A stretch of DNA of 38,159 nucleotides from Anaeromyxobacter sp. (GTDB taxonomy: Bacteria; Myxococcota; Myxococcia; Myxococcales; Anaeromyxobacteraceae): assembly GCA_025360965.1 (NCBI GenBank), contig JANYBC010000127.1, forward strand, positions 1 through 38,159, read 5' to 3'. The notes under the pieces were generated by a model. That model saw only the letters and a program-made list of their open reading frames with translations. It made no database searches and was not told the origin of the DNA. The position numbers and the translations under genes were made by a program. The number at the start of each line of letters is the position of its first letter. Position 1 is the first letter of the stretch. This document shows, one piece after another, positions 30,963 to 38,159 of the stretch.

Positions 30963-33428
30963 CTACTTCCCGAGCAGCTTCGCCGAGAGGTCGCGGTTCT
31001 TCTGGGTGTAGCGCGCCACCTCGCCGTTCAAGAACTCGTTCTCGTCGCGCAGGTCGTCGAGCTCGGTCTCCAGCTCGGTGAAGCGGGCCTGCAGCGCGGT
31101 CAGGGTGGCGGCGTCGACCGCCGGCGCTGGCGCCGGGGCCTCCCCGGCCGCCTTGACGGCCGCCTCCAGCTCGCCGATGCGACGCTTGAGCTGGTGCTCG
31201 ATCCTGGCTCGCCCCTCGAGGTGGCGCTCCAGCTCGGCGGCCGTCGCCTTGACCCGCTGGAGGTCGGCGGCGTGGCGCGCCTCCGACTGCGTCGACCCCT
31301 CCCGGAAGGTGCCGCGGGCCTGCTCCGCCGCCTGCCGCTCGCGCTGCAGGTCGGCCTGCGCTTGCGCCGCGGCCTGCTCGGCGTCGGACTGCCTCCGCTG
31401 GGACTGGGTCAGCTCGCCCTCCAGCCGCCGCACCTCCGACTGCAGCTGGCCGGTCTCGATCGAGAGCCGCTCGGCCAGTTTGGCCCGCTCGCTGGCCTGC
31501 GCCTGCGCCGCCCGCGACGAGGCCTCGGCCGCCTGGGTCCGCTGCTGCACCAGCTCCTTCAGGGCCGGCAGCTCCTTGCGCAGGCGGACCACCTCGGCGG
31601 CCACCGCCTCGTGGGGGGCCAGCCGCGCCACCTCCAGCTCCAGCCGCGCCACCCGCTCGCGGGCCTCGGCCTCCCGCGCCCGGGTCGCCTCCAGCTCGGA
31701 TGCCAGCCGCCTGGCCTCGGCCTCGGCCTCGGCGGCGCGGTGCACCGCCTCGGCGCGGCCGGTCTCGGCCCGCGCCAGCTCGCCGCGCACCCCCTGGGCC
31801 GTGGCCTTCCCGGCCTCCAGGGCGCCGGCCTGCTCGGCCACCCTGGCTCGCTCCGCGGCCAGCTCGGCCTGCCGCGCCGTGGCCGCCTGCTCGGCGTCGC
31901 CGGCGCGCGCCAGCGCCGCCTCCAGCTCGGTCCGGACCTGGGCCAGCGCGGCGTCGAGTTCGGCCCGCGAGGCCTCGCTCTGGGCCAGCTGCTGCTCGGC
32001 CGCCTCGCCACGGGCCGTCAGCTCGGCCACCTCGCCGGCCGAGAGCTGGGCCCGCCCCTCGACCTCCGCCAGCCGCGCCTCGAGCGCCGCCTGGGTCTCG
32101 GCCGCTACCCGCGCCGCCCCCTCGGCCGCCTCCTCGACATCGGCCAGCTTCGAGGCGGTGGTGGCGAAGCTGTGGTCCAGCTCGTCGCGCTCGCTGGAGA
32201 GCTCGACCAGCTGCGCCGAGGCCGCCTCGGCCGCGGTCCGCGCCGCCTCCCGGTCGGCCTGCCGCTCGGCGTCGAGCTGGAGCAGCGCCGCCGCCTGGTC
32301 GGCCTCGGCCCGGAGCCGGGACTCCTCGCTGGCGGCCCGCTCGTCGGCGCGGTCGGCAGCGATGGCCTGCAGCTCCTTGACGTGGGCCTCCTGGGCCTCG
32401 GCCAGGGCCCGCTCCACCTCGGCGCGGGCGGAGTCGGCGGCGGCCACGCGCGCCGACCACTGCTGCTCGGACCGCTCGTTCTCCTGCATCGTCTCCGAGA
32501 GCACCTCGGAGAGCGACTGGCGCGTGGCGTCGACGTCGGTGACGCGGCGCTCGAGCTCGGCGCGCTGGGCGAGACCGGCCGCCACCTCCTGGGCCGCCTC
32601 GCCGAGCCGGGCCTCGAGCGAGGCCACCTGGCTGACCCTGGCGGCCAGCGTGGCGCGCAGCTCCTCGCCGTCGCCGATGAGCTGGGCCGCCTCGGTCTTG
32701 AGCTCGCCGATCGCCTCGCGCAGCCTCGGCATGTAGCCGTCGCGGACCCGGAGCCGCTCGCGGAAGTACTCGAGCTTCTCCTCCGGCGTCCCCTTGGGCG
32801 GGGCCGGGTCGCGAGGCCACTCGGCCAGCAACTCCTCGGCCCGGACCCCGGCGGTCTTGAGCCGGGTGGCGGGGGCGGGCTGCGCGGCCAGGACCACGGT
32901 GGGGCGCGGCGGCGGAGCGGGAGGGCGTGGCGGCGGGCCCGGCGCTGCAGCCGGGCGCGGGGGTGGTGGCGCGGCGGCGATCGGACGGGCACCGGCCGGC
33001 GGGTGCGGCGAGACCGGGGGGGCGGCGGGGGAGGTGGCGGCCTGAGCCGGAGCCGCGGGATCGGCGTGGAGCAGCTGCGCCGCGTGGCCGAGCAGGTCGG
33101 CCATGTCGAGCGGCGCGCGCAGGTAGGCGTCGGCCCGCCCTTTGGAGGCGCGGTGGGCCTCGACGGCGCCATCGGTCGCCTCGCGGGTGTAGAGGATGAG
33201 CGGCGTGGACGGCAGGGCGCGCTTGAGCCGGTTGCAGACCGAGAAGCCGCTCATGTCGGGGAGCTCGGCCGAGAGCAGGATCAGGTCCGGCGGCGCGGCG
33301 CGGGTCCGCTCCAGGGCGCTCTCGCCGGCCTCGGTGGCGCCGACCACGAAACCGGCCGGCGCGAAGGCGGCACGGATCTCGTCGGCGACGGCGGCATCGG
33401 CCTCTACCAGCATCACGTTCCAGCTCAT
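30963..33428 (-). CDS. FrzS/AglZ-like protein: pseudo-receiver plus long coiled coil
   Basis: An 821-residue cytoplasmic protein. Residues 1 to about 118 are a response-regulator receiver (VMLVEADAAVADEIRAAFAP, LPDMSGFSVCNRLKRALP). The phospho-acceptor Asp is replaced by Ser (S53 in LILLSAELPDMSG) and the conserved Lys region reads YLRAPLD, so this is probably not phosphorylated in the usual way. A Pro/Ala-rich linker (about 120-185) precedes a near-continuous coiled coil from about 205 to the end (Glu/Ala/Arg/Leu/Gln-rich). This is the architecture of the Myxococcus motility proteins FrzS and AglZ, which move between cell poles. Start ATG 33428 has no clear ribosome site. Its exact orthology is undecided. 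Confidence 0.8.
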   Translation of the reverse strand: MSWNVMLVEADAAVADEIRAAFAPAGFVVGATEAGESALERTRAAPPDLILLSAELPDMSGFSVCNRLKRALPSTPLILYTREATDGAVEAHRASKGRADAYLRAPLDMADLLGHAAQLLHADPAAPAQAATSPAAPPVSPHPPAGARPIAAAPPPPRPAAAPGPPPRPPAPPPRPTVVLAAQPAPATRLKTAGVRAEELLAEWPRDPAPPKGTPEEKLEYFRERLRVRDGYMPRLREAIGELKTEAAQLIGDGEELRATLAARVSQVASLEARLGEAAQEVAAGLAQRAELERRVTDVDATRQSLSEVLSETMQENERSEQQWSARVAAADSARAEVERALAEAQEAHVKELQAIAADRADERAASEESRLRAEADQAAALLQLDAERQADREAARTAAEAASAQLVELSSERDELDHSFATTASKLADVEEAAEGAARVAAETQAALEARLAEVEGRAQLSAGEVAELTARGEAAEQQLAQSEASRAELDAALAQVRTELEAALARAGDAEQAATARQAELAAERARVAEQAGALEAGKATAQGVRGELARAETGRAEAVHRAAEAEAEARRLASELEATRAREAEARERVARLELEVARLAPHEAVAAEVVRLRKELPALKELVQQRTQAAEASSRAAQAQASERAKLAERLSIETGQLQSEVRRLEGELTQSQRRQSDAEQAAAQAQADLQRERQAAEQARGTFREGSTQSEARHAADLQRVKATAAELERHLEGRARIEHQLKRRIGELEAAVKAAGEAPAPAPAVDAATLTALQARFTELETELDDLRDENEFLNGEVARYTQKNRDLSAKLLGK

Positions 33429-33569
33429 GAAGGGGCCATGGTAGCGCCAAACGCCCGACCTGTTCAGCCTTCGCACCGGGCGATATCGACGCACCCGCGG
33501 GCCGGCGGCGCTGGATCGGCGGGGCCGGACGGGGTAGGCAGGGCTCCGGACCGCAAGGAAGAGGCAGAC

Positions 33570-34475
33570 ATGGCCAGCTGGTCGGTGACCGTCGACGTGG
33601 AGCGCGATGAGGCCGAGGAGGTCGCAGCGGCGCTCATGGAGGAGGGGGCGGGGGGCGTGGAGCTCCGCGACGGCGAGGGGATTCCCATGCCCGGCTCGCG
33701 CCAGCCCGAGGCCGGACGGGCGCTGGTGGTCGCCTTCTTCGCCGAGCGGGCCGCCGCGGCGGAGGCCGCCGCCGCGCGTGGAGGCTCGCTCGCGGAGCTG
33801 CCCGACCAGGACTGGGGCGAGACGTGGAAGGAAGGGCTCGCGCCGCTCCGCATCGGCCGGGTCTTCGTCCGGCCGAGCTGGATCGCCGCCCAGACGCCGC
33901 CCGGGCTGGTCGAGGTGACGCTCGATCCGGGCATGGCCTTCGGCACCGGCACCCACCCGACCACCTCGCTCTGCCTGGCCGCGCTGTCCGAGCGGCTGGC
34001 CGCCGTGCCGGGCGCCCGGGTGCTCGACGTCGGCACCGGCTCCGGGCTGCTGGCCATCGCCGCCCGCAAGCTCGGCGCGCCGGTGGTGATCGGCAACGAC
34101 AACGACCCCGTGGCCATCCGCGTGGCGCTGGAGAACGCGGCGCTCAACGGCGTGTGCGTCGACTTCGACCTGCGCGACGTCCACGAGCAGCCCGGGCCGT
34201 TCGACCTCATCCTCGCCAACATCCTCGCCAACACGCTCTGCGAGCTGGCGCCGGCCATCGCCGCCCAGCTCGAGCCGGGCGGTGTGGTGCTGCTCTCCGG
34301 CATCCTCACGCCGCAGGAGGCCGAGGTGCGGGCCGCCTACGTGGCCGCCGGGCTGCGCCCATCCCCGGGCGGCGACCGCCGCGACGGCGAGTGGTCGCTG
34401 CTGGCCATGGAGCGGCCCGGGCCGGCCATGGAGCGGCCGGCTGAGGAGCGGCCGGCCGGGGAGCGCCGCGCGTGA
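33570..34475 (+). CDS. prmA: Ribosomal protein L11 methyltransferase
   Basis: A 301-residue SAM-dependent enzyme that trimethylates several amino groups on ribosomal protein L11. The N-terminal substrate-recognition domain begins SWSVTVDVERDEAEEV and includes DQDWGETWKEGLAP. The catalytic domain has DPGMAFGTGTHPTT, VLDVGTGSGLLAIAARKLG and ILANILANTLCELAP, all classic for the family. AAGGAAGAGG upstream fixes ATG 33570. The C-terminus carries an extra degenerate Pro/Glu/Arg tail (MERPGPAMERPAEERPAGER) from a repeated ATGGAGCGGCC unit. The stop overlaps rsmE as GTGA. A prmA-rsmE pair is common. A weak promoter, TGGATC-17-TAGGCA (33512-33540), lies upstream. Confidence 0.95.
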   Translation: MASWSVTVDVERDEAEEVAAALMEEGAGGVELRDGEGIPMPGSRQPEAGRALVVAFFAERAAAAEAAAARGGSLAELPDQDWGETWKEGLAPLRIGRVFVRPSWIAAQTPPGLVEVTLDPGMAFGTGTHPTTSLCLAALSERLAAVPGARVLDVGTGSGLLAIAARKLGAPVVIGNDNDPVAIRVALENAALNGVCVDFDLRDVHEQPGPFDLILANILANTLCELAPAIAAQLEPGGVVLLSGILTPQEAEVRAAYVAAGLRPSPGGDRRDGEWSLLAMERPGPAMERPAEERPAGERRA

Positions 34476-35212
34476 TCCGCCGCCGCGTCCACCTGCCGCC
34501 GGAGCGGATCGGCGCCACCCGGGCCGAGCTGACCGAAGAGGCGCGCCACTACCTGCGCGACGTGCTGCGGCTGGCGCCGGGGGCGGCGGTGGAGCTCTTC
34601 GACGGGCGCGGCGCGGCATGGGAGGCGGTCATCGAGCCGGGCTTCGCGACGCTGGCGGTCGGGGCGGCTCGCGCGGCGCTGGCGTCGGGTCCGGCGCTCT
34701 CGCTCCTCTTCGCGCTCTCCAAGGGGGAGAAGGGCGAGCTGGTGGTGCAGAAGGCGACCGAGCTGGGCGTGGCGCGGCTCTGCCCGTGGGCGGCCGAGCG
34801 CTCGGTGCTGAAGCTCGACGCCGGCAAGGGGCAGGAGCGGGCCGAGCGCTGGCGGCGCATCGCCGGGGAGGCGGCGCGCCAGTGCGGGCGGGCCGACGTG
34901 CCCGAGGTGATGGCGCCGGTCGGGCTGGCCGAGGCGCTCGTCGCGGTGCCGGCCGGCCACCGGCTGGTGGTGCTGCACGGCCCGGGGGGCGCCCCGCTGT
35001 CGGCGCTCGGGCTCGACGGCGCCCCGGGCGTGGCGCTGGTGGTCGGGCCCGAGGGTGGCTTGACGACAAGTGAACTGGCGGCCTGCGAGGCGGCCGGAGC
35101 GGTGCGCGGTGCGCTCGGGCCGCGCACGCTGCGGGCCGAGACCGCCGCCATCGCCGGCCTGGCGGTGCTGCAGGCGGTGGCGGGGGACCTGGGCGACCGG
35201 CCGCCCAACTGA
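34472..35212 (+). CDS. rsmE: 16S rRNA (uracil1498-N3)-methyltransferase RsmE
   Basis: A 246-residue SPOUT methyltransferase that methylates uridine 1498 in helix 44 of 16S rRNA. It opens RRRVHLPPERIG, the PUA-like RNA-binding domain, followed by HYLRDVLRLAPGAAVELFDG. The catalytic knot is seen as LSKGEKGELVVQKATELGV, IAGEAARQCGRADVPEV, LVVGPEGGLTTSEL and LGPRTLRAETAAI. All match the family in order and spacing. It starts at GTG 34472, overlapping prmA by 4 bases, so the two ribosome-modifying enzymes are co-translated. Gene looks intact. Confidence 0.96.
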   Translation: MIRRRVHLPPERIGATRAELTEEARHYLRDVLRLAPGAAVELFDGRGAAWEAVIEPGFATLAVGAARAALASGPALSLLFALSKGEKGELVVQKATELGVARLCPWAAERSVLKLDAGKGQERAERWRRIAGEAARQCGRADVPEVMAPVGLAEALVAVPAGHRLVVLHGPGGAPLSALGLDGAPGVALVVGPEGGLTTSELAACEAAGAVRGALGPRTLRAETAAIAGLAVLQAVAGDLGDRPPN

Positions 35213-35216
35213 TTCC

Positions 35217-35244
35217 TTGCCCGGACCCACCGCCGGGTTAGCGT
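35217..35244 (+). promoter_or_regulatory. Candidate promoter for the RDD gene
   Basis: TTGCCC (35217-35222) and TAGCGT (35239-35244) are 16 bases apart. ATG 35252 follows 7 bases later, again implying a leaderless mRNA. It begins 4 bases after the rsmE stop. Confidence 0.4.
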
Positions 35245-35251
35245 GGAGCCA

Positions 35252-35665
35252 ATGGCCAGACCCCACCTCATCGAGCTGCGCCGCGCACCGTCGCGCCGCC
35301 GCGCCGCCGCCTGGGTGGTCGACGGCCTCCCCTTCGCCCTGGGCGCCTGGTGGATCTTGGCCTGGCTCGGCCCGGAGCCGAGCCTGCTGGTCCCGGCGCT
35401 GACGGCCCTCGGCCTGGCGGCCTTCACCTACCAGTTGCTCTGCACCTGGCTGCTCGGCGCCAGCCTCGGCAAGCTGCTCAACCGCATCGCCGTGGTCGGG
35501 CCCGACGGGGCGCGCCCCGGGCTGGCGCGGAGCGCCCGGAGAGCCGCCGCCTCGGTGGTCGGCGTGCTGCTGCTCGGCGCCGGCCCGCTCCTGGCCCTCT
35601 TCACCCGCACCGGGCGTGGACTGGACGACCTGGCGGCCGGCACCGCCGTGGTCGAGGCGCCTTGA
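35252..35665 (+). CDS. RDD-family small membrane protein
   Basis: A 137-residue integral membrane protein of the RDD family, named for an Arg-Asp-Asp signature. The first helix begins RRAAAWVVDGLPFALG, with Arg and Asp near the membrane face; the second is near LLVPALTALGLAAF and the third near SVVGVLLLGAGPLLALF. LLGASLGKLLNRIAVVGPDG is the typical central loop, and RTGRGLDDLAAGTAVV is the typical closing motif. RDD proteins have been proposed as ion exchangers or accessory proteins; the role here is open. ATG 35252 is chosen over GTG 35243. The neighbouring downstream gene has its own promoter overlapping this stop. Confidence 0.87.
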   Translation: MARPHLIELRRAPSRRRAAAWVVDGLPFALGAWWILAWLGPEPSLLVPALTALGLAAFTYQLLCTWLLGASLGKLLNRIAVVGPDGARPGLARSARRAAASVVGVLLLGAGPLLALFTRTGRGLDDLAAGTAVVEAP

Positions 35666-35691
35666 CCGGGTCGTTCCTCGGGGCCTAGAAC
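35662..35691 (+). promoter_or_regulatory. Candidate promoter for the GspE_N/HEAT gene
   Basis: TTGACC (35662-35667, overlapping the RDD stop) and TAGAAC (35686-35691) are 18 bases apart. Unlike the others, a ribosome site (GGGGGGAAG, about 35697-35705) and a normal short leader follow before GTG 35711. Confidence 0.45.
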
Positions 35692-35710
35692 CGAAGGGGG
35701 GGAAGACATC

Positions 35711-38159
35711 GTGGCGCGCGAGCTTTCACAGCTCCTCCTCGAGGAGGGGATGGTCTCTGCCGACGACCTGCAGCGCGCCGCGGCGCGGCAGAAGGAGGCC
35801 GGAGGCACGCTCGACACCGCCCTGCTGGAGCTCGGGTTCCTGCAGGAGAATCGGCTGGTGGCCGCGCTCGGCCGCGCCTCCGACCTGCCGGCCGCGCCGC
35901 TCTCGGCCTACGAGCGGATCGACGCCCGCGCCCGGCGCCTCTTCCCCTCCAAGGTGGCCGAGCGCCACGGGCTGGCACCGTTCGCGCTGGACGGCCGCGA
36001 GCTCTCGCTGGTGGCCACCTGCCCGGTCGATCTCGGGCTGCTCGACGAGGTCAGCTTCATGCTCTCCCTCCACCTGACCGCGCACGTCGGTCCGGAGTGG
36101 CGGGTCCGCACCCTGATCCAGCGGCTCTACGGCGGGGCGCTCCCACCCCGCCTGGCCCGGCTGGGCGAGCAGTCGGCGCAGCGGGGAACGAGCCCCGGCG
36201 TGGTGGCGGTGGCGCCACCCGAGCCGGAGGCTCCCGCCTTCGTCAGCGGGCCGGGGCCGGTGCCTGAGCTGGAGCCGGGCGACGAGCCGGAGGGCGTCTA
36301 CCTCGGGTCGGCCATGCCGGCGGTGCACACCTCCGGGCCGCAGCCCGAGGCCTGGGAGCCGACCCGGCCGCCCCCCGGCTTCGCCGGCTTCTCACGCGAT
36401 AGCGGCGAGCCGCTCGAGCCACTGGCCGCAGCGCTCTTCGAGGCGCTGGAAGCCTTCGACCTGGAGCAGACCGATCCGCCCCCGATCCCGGCCCGGGCTC
36501 CCGTCGCGGTCGAGACCCGGGCGGTGGAGGCGCCGGCTCTCGAGACGCCGGCCCTCGAGGCGACGCCGGCCCGGCCGCTCCCGACGCTCGAGGCCGCGGT
36601 GCTCGACCGCGCGGCACCGCCCCGCTGGACCCTGGAGCAGGCGCGAGCCATGCTGGCGCAGGCCAGGACCCGCGACGAGGTGGTGGTCGCCACGCTCCGC
36701 TACGCCCGCGACTTCTTCCAGTTCGCCGCTCTCTTCGCGGTGACCCGCGACGCCGTGGCCGGGCACGACGGGCTCGGACCGGAGGGCGACGCCCGGGACC
36801 TGGTCCGCACCGTGGCCATCTACACCAGCGACCCGGGGATGTTCCGGACCGCCATCGAGATCATGGCCCCGTACCTCGGCAAGGCCGATCGCGCCGCGGC
36901 CGGGAACCAGGTCGTGCTCGATGGGCTGGGGCGAGGGATTCCGCGCACCATCCTGGTGACCCCGGTCCTGATGCGCCACCGGCCGGTCTGCCTGCTCTAC
37001 GCCGACAACGGCGCGGCCCCGGTCTCGGCCCGGCGGCTCGGCGACCTGCTCCTCTTCTGCTCCACGGTCGGCGCCGCCTTTGAGCGGATCATCATGTCGC
37101 GCAAGGGCGAGCTGAAGGCGCGTCTGGAGCCGGTGGTCGTCCCGCCGGCGGAGCCGGTCGAGGTCGAGCCGCCGCCCCCGCAGGCCGAAGAGACCCCCGC
37201 CGTCGAGGTGTCGCTTGTCGTCGAGGTGCCGCCCGAGGTCGAGGTGTCGCCAGCCACCGGGGCCGAGTTCTTCGAGTCGGCCGAGGCGCCGACGAAGGTG
37301 GAGGGCTTCTTCGGCCGGCCCGAGTCGGCCTGGCGAGGCCCTGAGGGGTCTCCGCCGCCGGTGAGCGCCTCCGAGGCCCAGTACCTCGCCGCCGGAGGGC
37401 GCCTCGATCCGGAGGAGTTCTCCTCGCCGCCGCCGCTTCCTCCACCACTGCCTCCGCCTGCGCCAGGGGAGGAGATCCCGCCCGAGATCGCGGAAGCCTA
37501 CCCCAACCTCGACCCGGCATCGCTCGCCGGCGTCGTCGTCTCGACGCGGCCCGAGTCGGTGCCGGTCGTTGAGGTCTGGCCGCTGGAGCCGCCCCTGGCC
37601 GAACTGCCTGCTCCGATCGAGCCGCCTGCTCCGATCGAGCCGCCTGCGTCGATCGAGCCGCCCGTGGCCGACCGGATGGCCGAGCCGGCGAACTCTCCGG
37701 CCGAGCTGACCGACGACCCGGCCTACCTGGTCGGCGCCTTCATGACCACGGTGCCCGGCACCCCGGCGCACCTCGACCTGCTCGCCCAGATCCTGGCCCA
37801 GGCGGCGGCCACCGCACCCATCCTCTGCGAGCTGCTCCCCGGCCCCATCGAGGTGGCGCCCGAGGAGCTGGCCACCTCGCCGGCGGCGGCCCAGGGGCCG
37901 GTCTTCGAGGCGCTGGCCGCCATGGGGCAGGCTGCGGTCCCCGCGCTGCTCGGCGTCATGACCGCGTCCGAGCCCCTGCGCCGCCGCGCCGCCACGGTTC
38001 TGCTCGGCGCGCTGGGCGATCCGACCACGCTGGTGGCGCTGGCCGATCGCTGCCTCGACGCCGACGAGGCGGTGGCCGAGGCGGCCCGCACCGCGCTCTC
38101 CGCGCAGCGCGGCACGCCGGCCATGCGCCCCATCCCCGAGCGCCCGGCGCAGCCGCTCG
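35711..38159 (+). CDS. GspE/PilB N-terminal-domain protein with GAF-like and HEAT-like regions, truncated by window end
   Basis: An open frame of 816 codons runs to the window edge without a stop. Residues 1 to about 145 are a type II secretion/type IV pilus ATPase N-terminal domain (ARELSQLLLEEGMVSADDLQ, TLDTALLELGFLQENRLV, ARRLFPSKVAERHGLAPF). No Walker A or B follows. A Pro/Glu-rich linker (about 150-300) leads to a GAF-like region at about 305-470 (RYARDFFQFAALFAVTRD, then RHRPVCLLYADNG, FERIIMSRKGEL). A second, long Pro/Glu/Val-rich linker (about 470-660, with a tandem repeat) precedes HEAT-like repeats (AAVPALLGVMTASEPLRRR, then GDPTTLVALADRCLDADEAV). GTG 35711 has a strong ribosome site. 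It may be an adaptor for a pilus or secretion machine. Confidence 0.78.
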   Translation, partial: MARELSQLLLEEGMVSADDLQRAAARQKEAGGTLDTALLELGFLQENRLVAALGRASDLPAAPLSAYERIDARARRLFPSKVAERHGLAPFALDGRELSLVATCPVDLGLLDEVSFMLSLHLTAHVGPEWRVRTLIQRLYGGALPPRLARLGEQSAQRGTSPGVVAVAPPEPEAPAFVSGPGPVPELEPGDEPEGVYLGSAMPAVHTSGPQPEAWEPTRPPPGFAGFSRDSGEPLEPLAAALFEALEAFDLEQTDPPPIPARAPVAVETRAVEAPALETPALEATPARPLPTLEAAVLDRAAPPRWTLEQARAMLAQARTRDEVVVATLRYARDFFQFAALFAVTRDAVAGHDGLGPEGDARDLVRTVAIYTSDPGMFRTAIEIMAPYLGKADRAAAGNQVVLDGLGRGIPRTILVTPVLMRHRPVCLLYADNGAAPVSARRLGDLLLFCSTVGAAFERIIMSRKGELKARLEPVVVPPAEPVEVEPPPPQAEETPAVEVSLVVEVPPEVEVSPATGAEFFESAEAPTKVEGFFGRPESAWRGPEGSPPPVSASEAQYLAAGGRLDPEEFSSPPPLPPPLPPPAPGEEIPPEIAEAYPNLDPASLAGVVVSTRPESVPVVEVWPLEPPLAELPAPIEPPAPIEPPASIEPPVADRMAEPANSPAELTDDPAYLVGAFMTTVPGTPAHLDLLAQILAQAAATAPILCELLPGPIEVAPEELATSPAAAQGPVFEALAAMGQAAVPALLGVMTASEPLRRRAATVLLGALGDPTTLVALADRCLDADEAVAEAARTALSAQRGTPAMRPIPERPAQPL
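37610..37663 (+). repeat. Three tandem 18-base repeats in a Pro/Glu linker
   Basis: GCTCCGATCGAGCCGCCT occurs exactly at 37610-37627 and 37628-37645, then as a variant (GCGTCGATCGAGCCGCCC) at 37646-37663. It encodes A-P/S-I-E-P-P in the second linker of the GspE_N/HEAT protein. The exact copies suggest recent expansion, and copy number may vary between strains. Confidence 0.85.

Noticed and set aside
31194-33569. An N-terminal extension of PrmA by almost 800 codons
   Set aside because: The extension is antisense to the coiled-coil gene; the ribosome site before ATG 33570 and normal PrmA length fix the true start.

Overview
The window is uniformly GC-rich, densely coding DNA with G/C-ending codons. 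The gene content points to a member of the Myxococcota, probably close to the Anaeromyxobacter group: a pseudo-receiver/coiled-coil protein of FrzS/AglZ type, an OmpA protein with thrombospondin type 3 repeats, a von Willebrand A lipoprotein, giant DUF3857 proteins, many lipoproteins, and the end of a pyruvate:ferredoxin oxidoreductase. PFOR, c-type cytochrome and HemW suggest an anaerobic or facultative lifestyle. The taxonomic placement is inference from gene content only.

Layout. 1-462 is the 3' end of nifJ. 625-6715 holds a small Cys-rich protein, an ECF sigma/anti-sigma pair, then a co-directional envelope and signalling set (OmpA/TSP3 protein, HEAT protein, HAMP-only membrane protein, vWA lipoprotein). 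6738-11298 holds a glycosyltransferase, rlmH, a divergent nucleosidase, a beta-barrel protein and gpmI. 11299-17405 is an accessory, partly decayed segment between two housekeeping genes (gpmI and comF). It has a PIN-domain toxin-antitoxin pair with a palindromic operator, a beta-barrel gene, a RES/Xre toxin-antitoxin pair, a Rieske-FAD reductase gene carrying three internal deletions, two gene stumps fused tail to tail, tandem hairpins, an ice-binding-like lipoprotein and a possible transposase remnant.

17406-26275 holds comF, a small cytochrome c, two giant overlapping DUF3857/transglutaminase/TPR paralogues (the second lacks the catalytic Cys) and a cytochrome remnant. 26272-29604 is a minus-strand run: hemW, a lipoprotein alpha/beta hydrolase and a conserved secreted protein. 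29618-30934 is an APC permease. 30963-33428 is the FrzS/AglZ-like pseudo-receiver protein. 33570-35665 holds prmA-rsmE (overlapping ribosome methyltransferases) and an RDD protein. From 35711 to the window end runs an open reading frame for a protein with a GspE/PilB N-terminal domain, a GAF-like middle and HEAT-like repeats, without an ATPase domain.

Two themes recur. Several gene pairs overlap by 4 bases (ATGA or GTGA), implying translational coupling. Several candidate promoters have TTGNNN, a 16-18 base spacer and TAGNNT or similar only 6-10 bases before the start codon, which suggests leaderless mRNAs. No CRISPR array, rRNA or convincing tRNA was seen.
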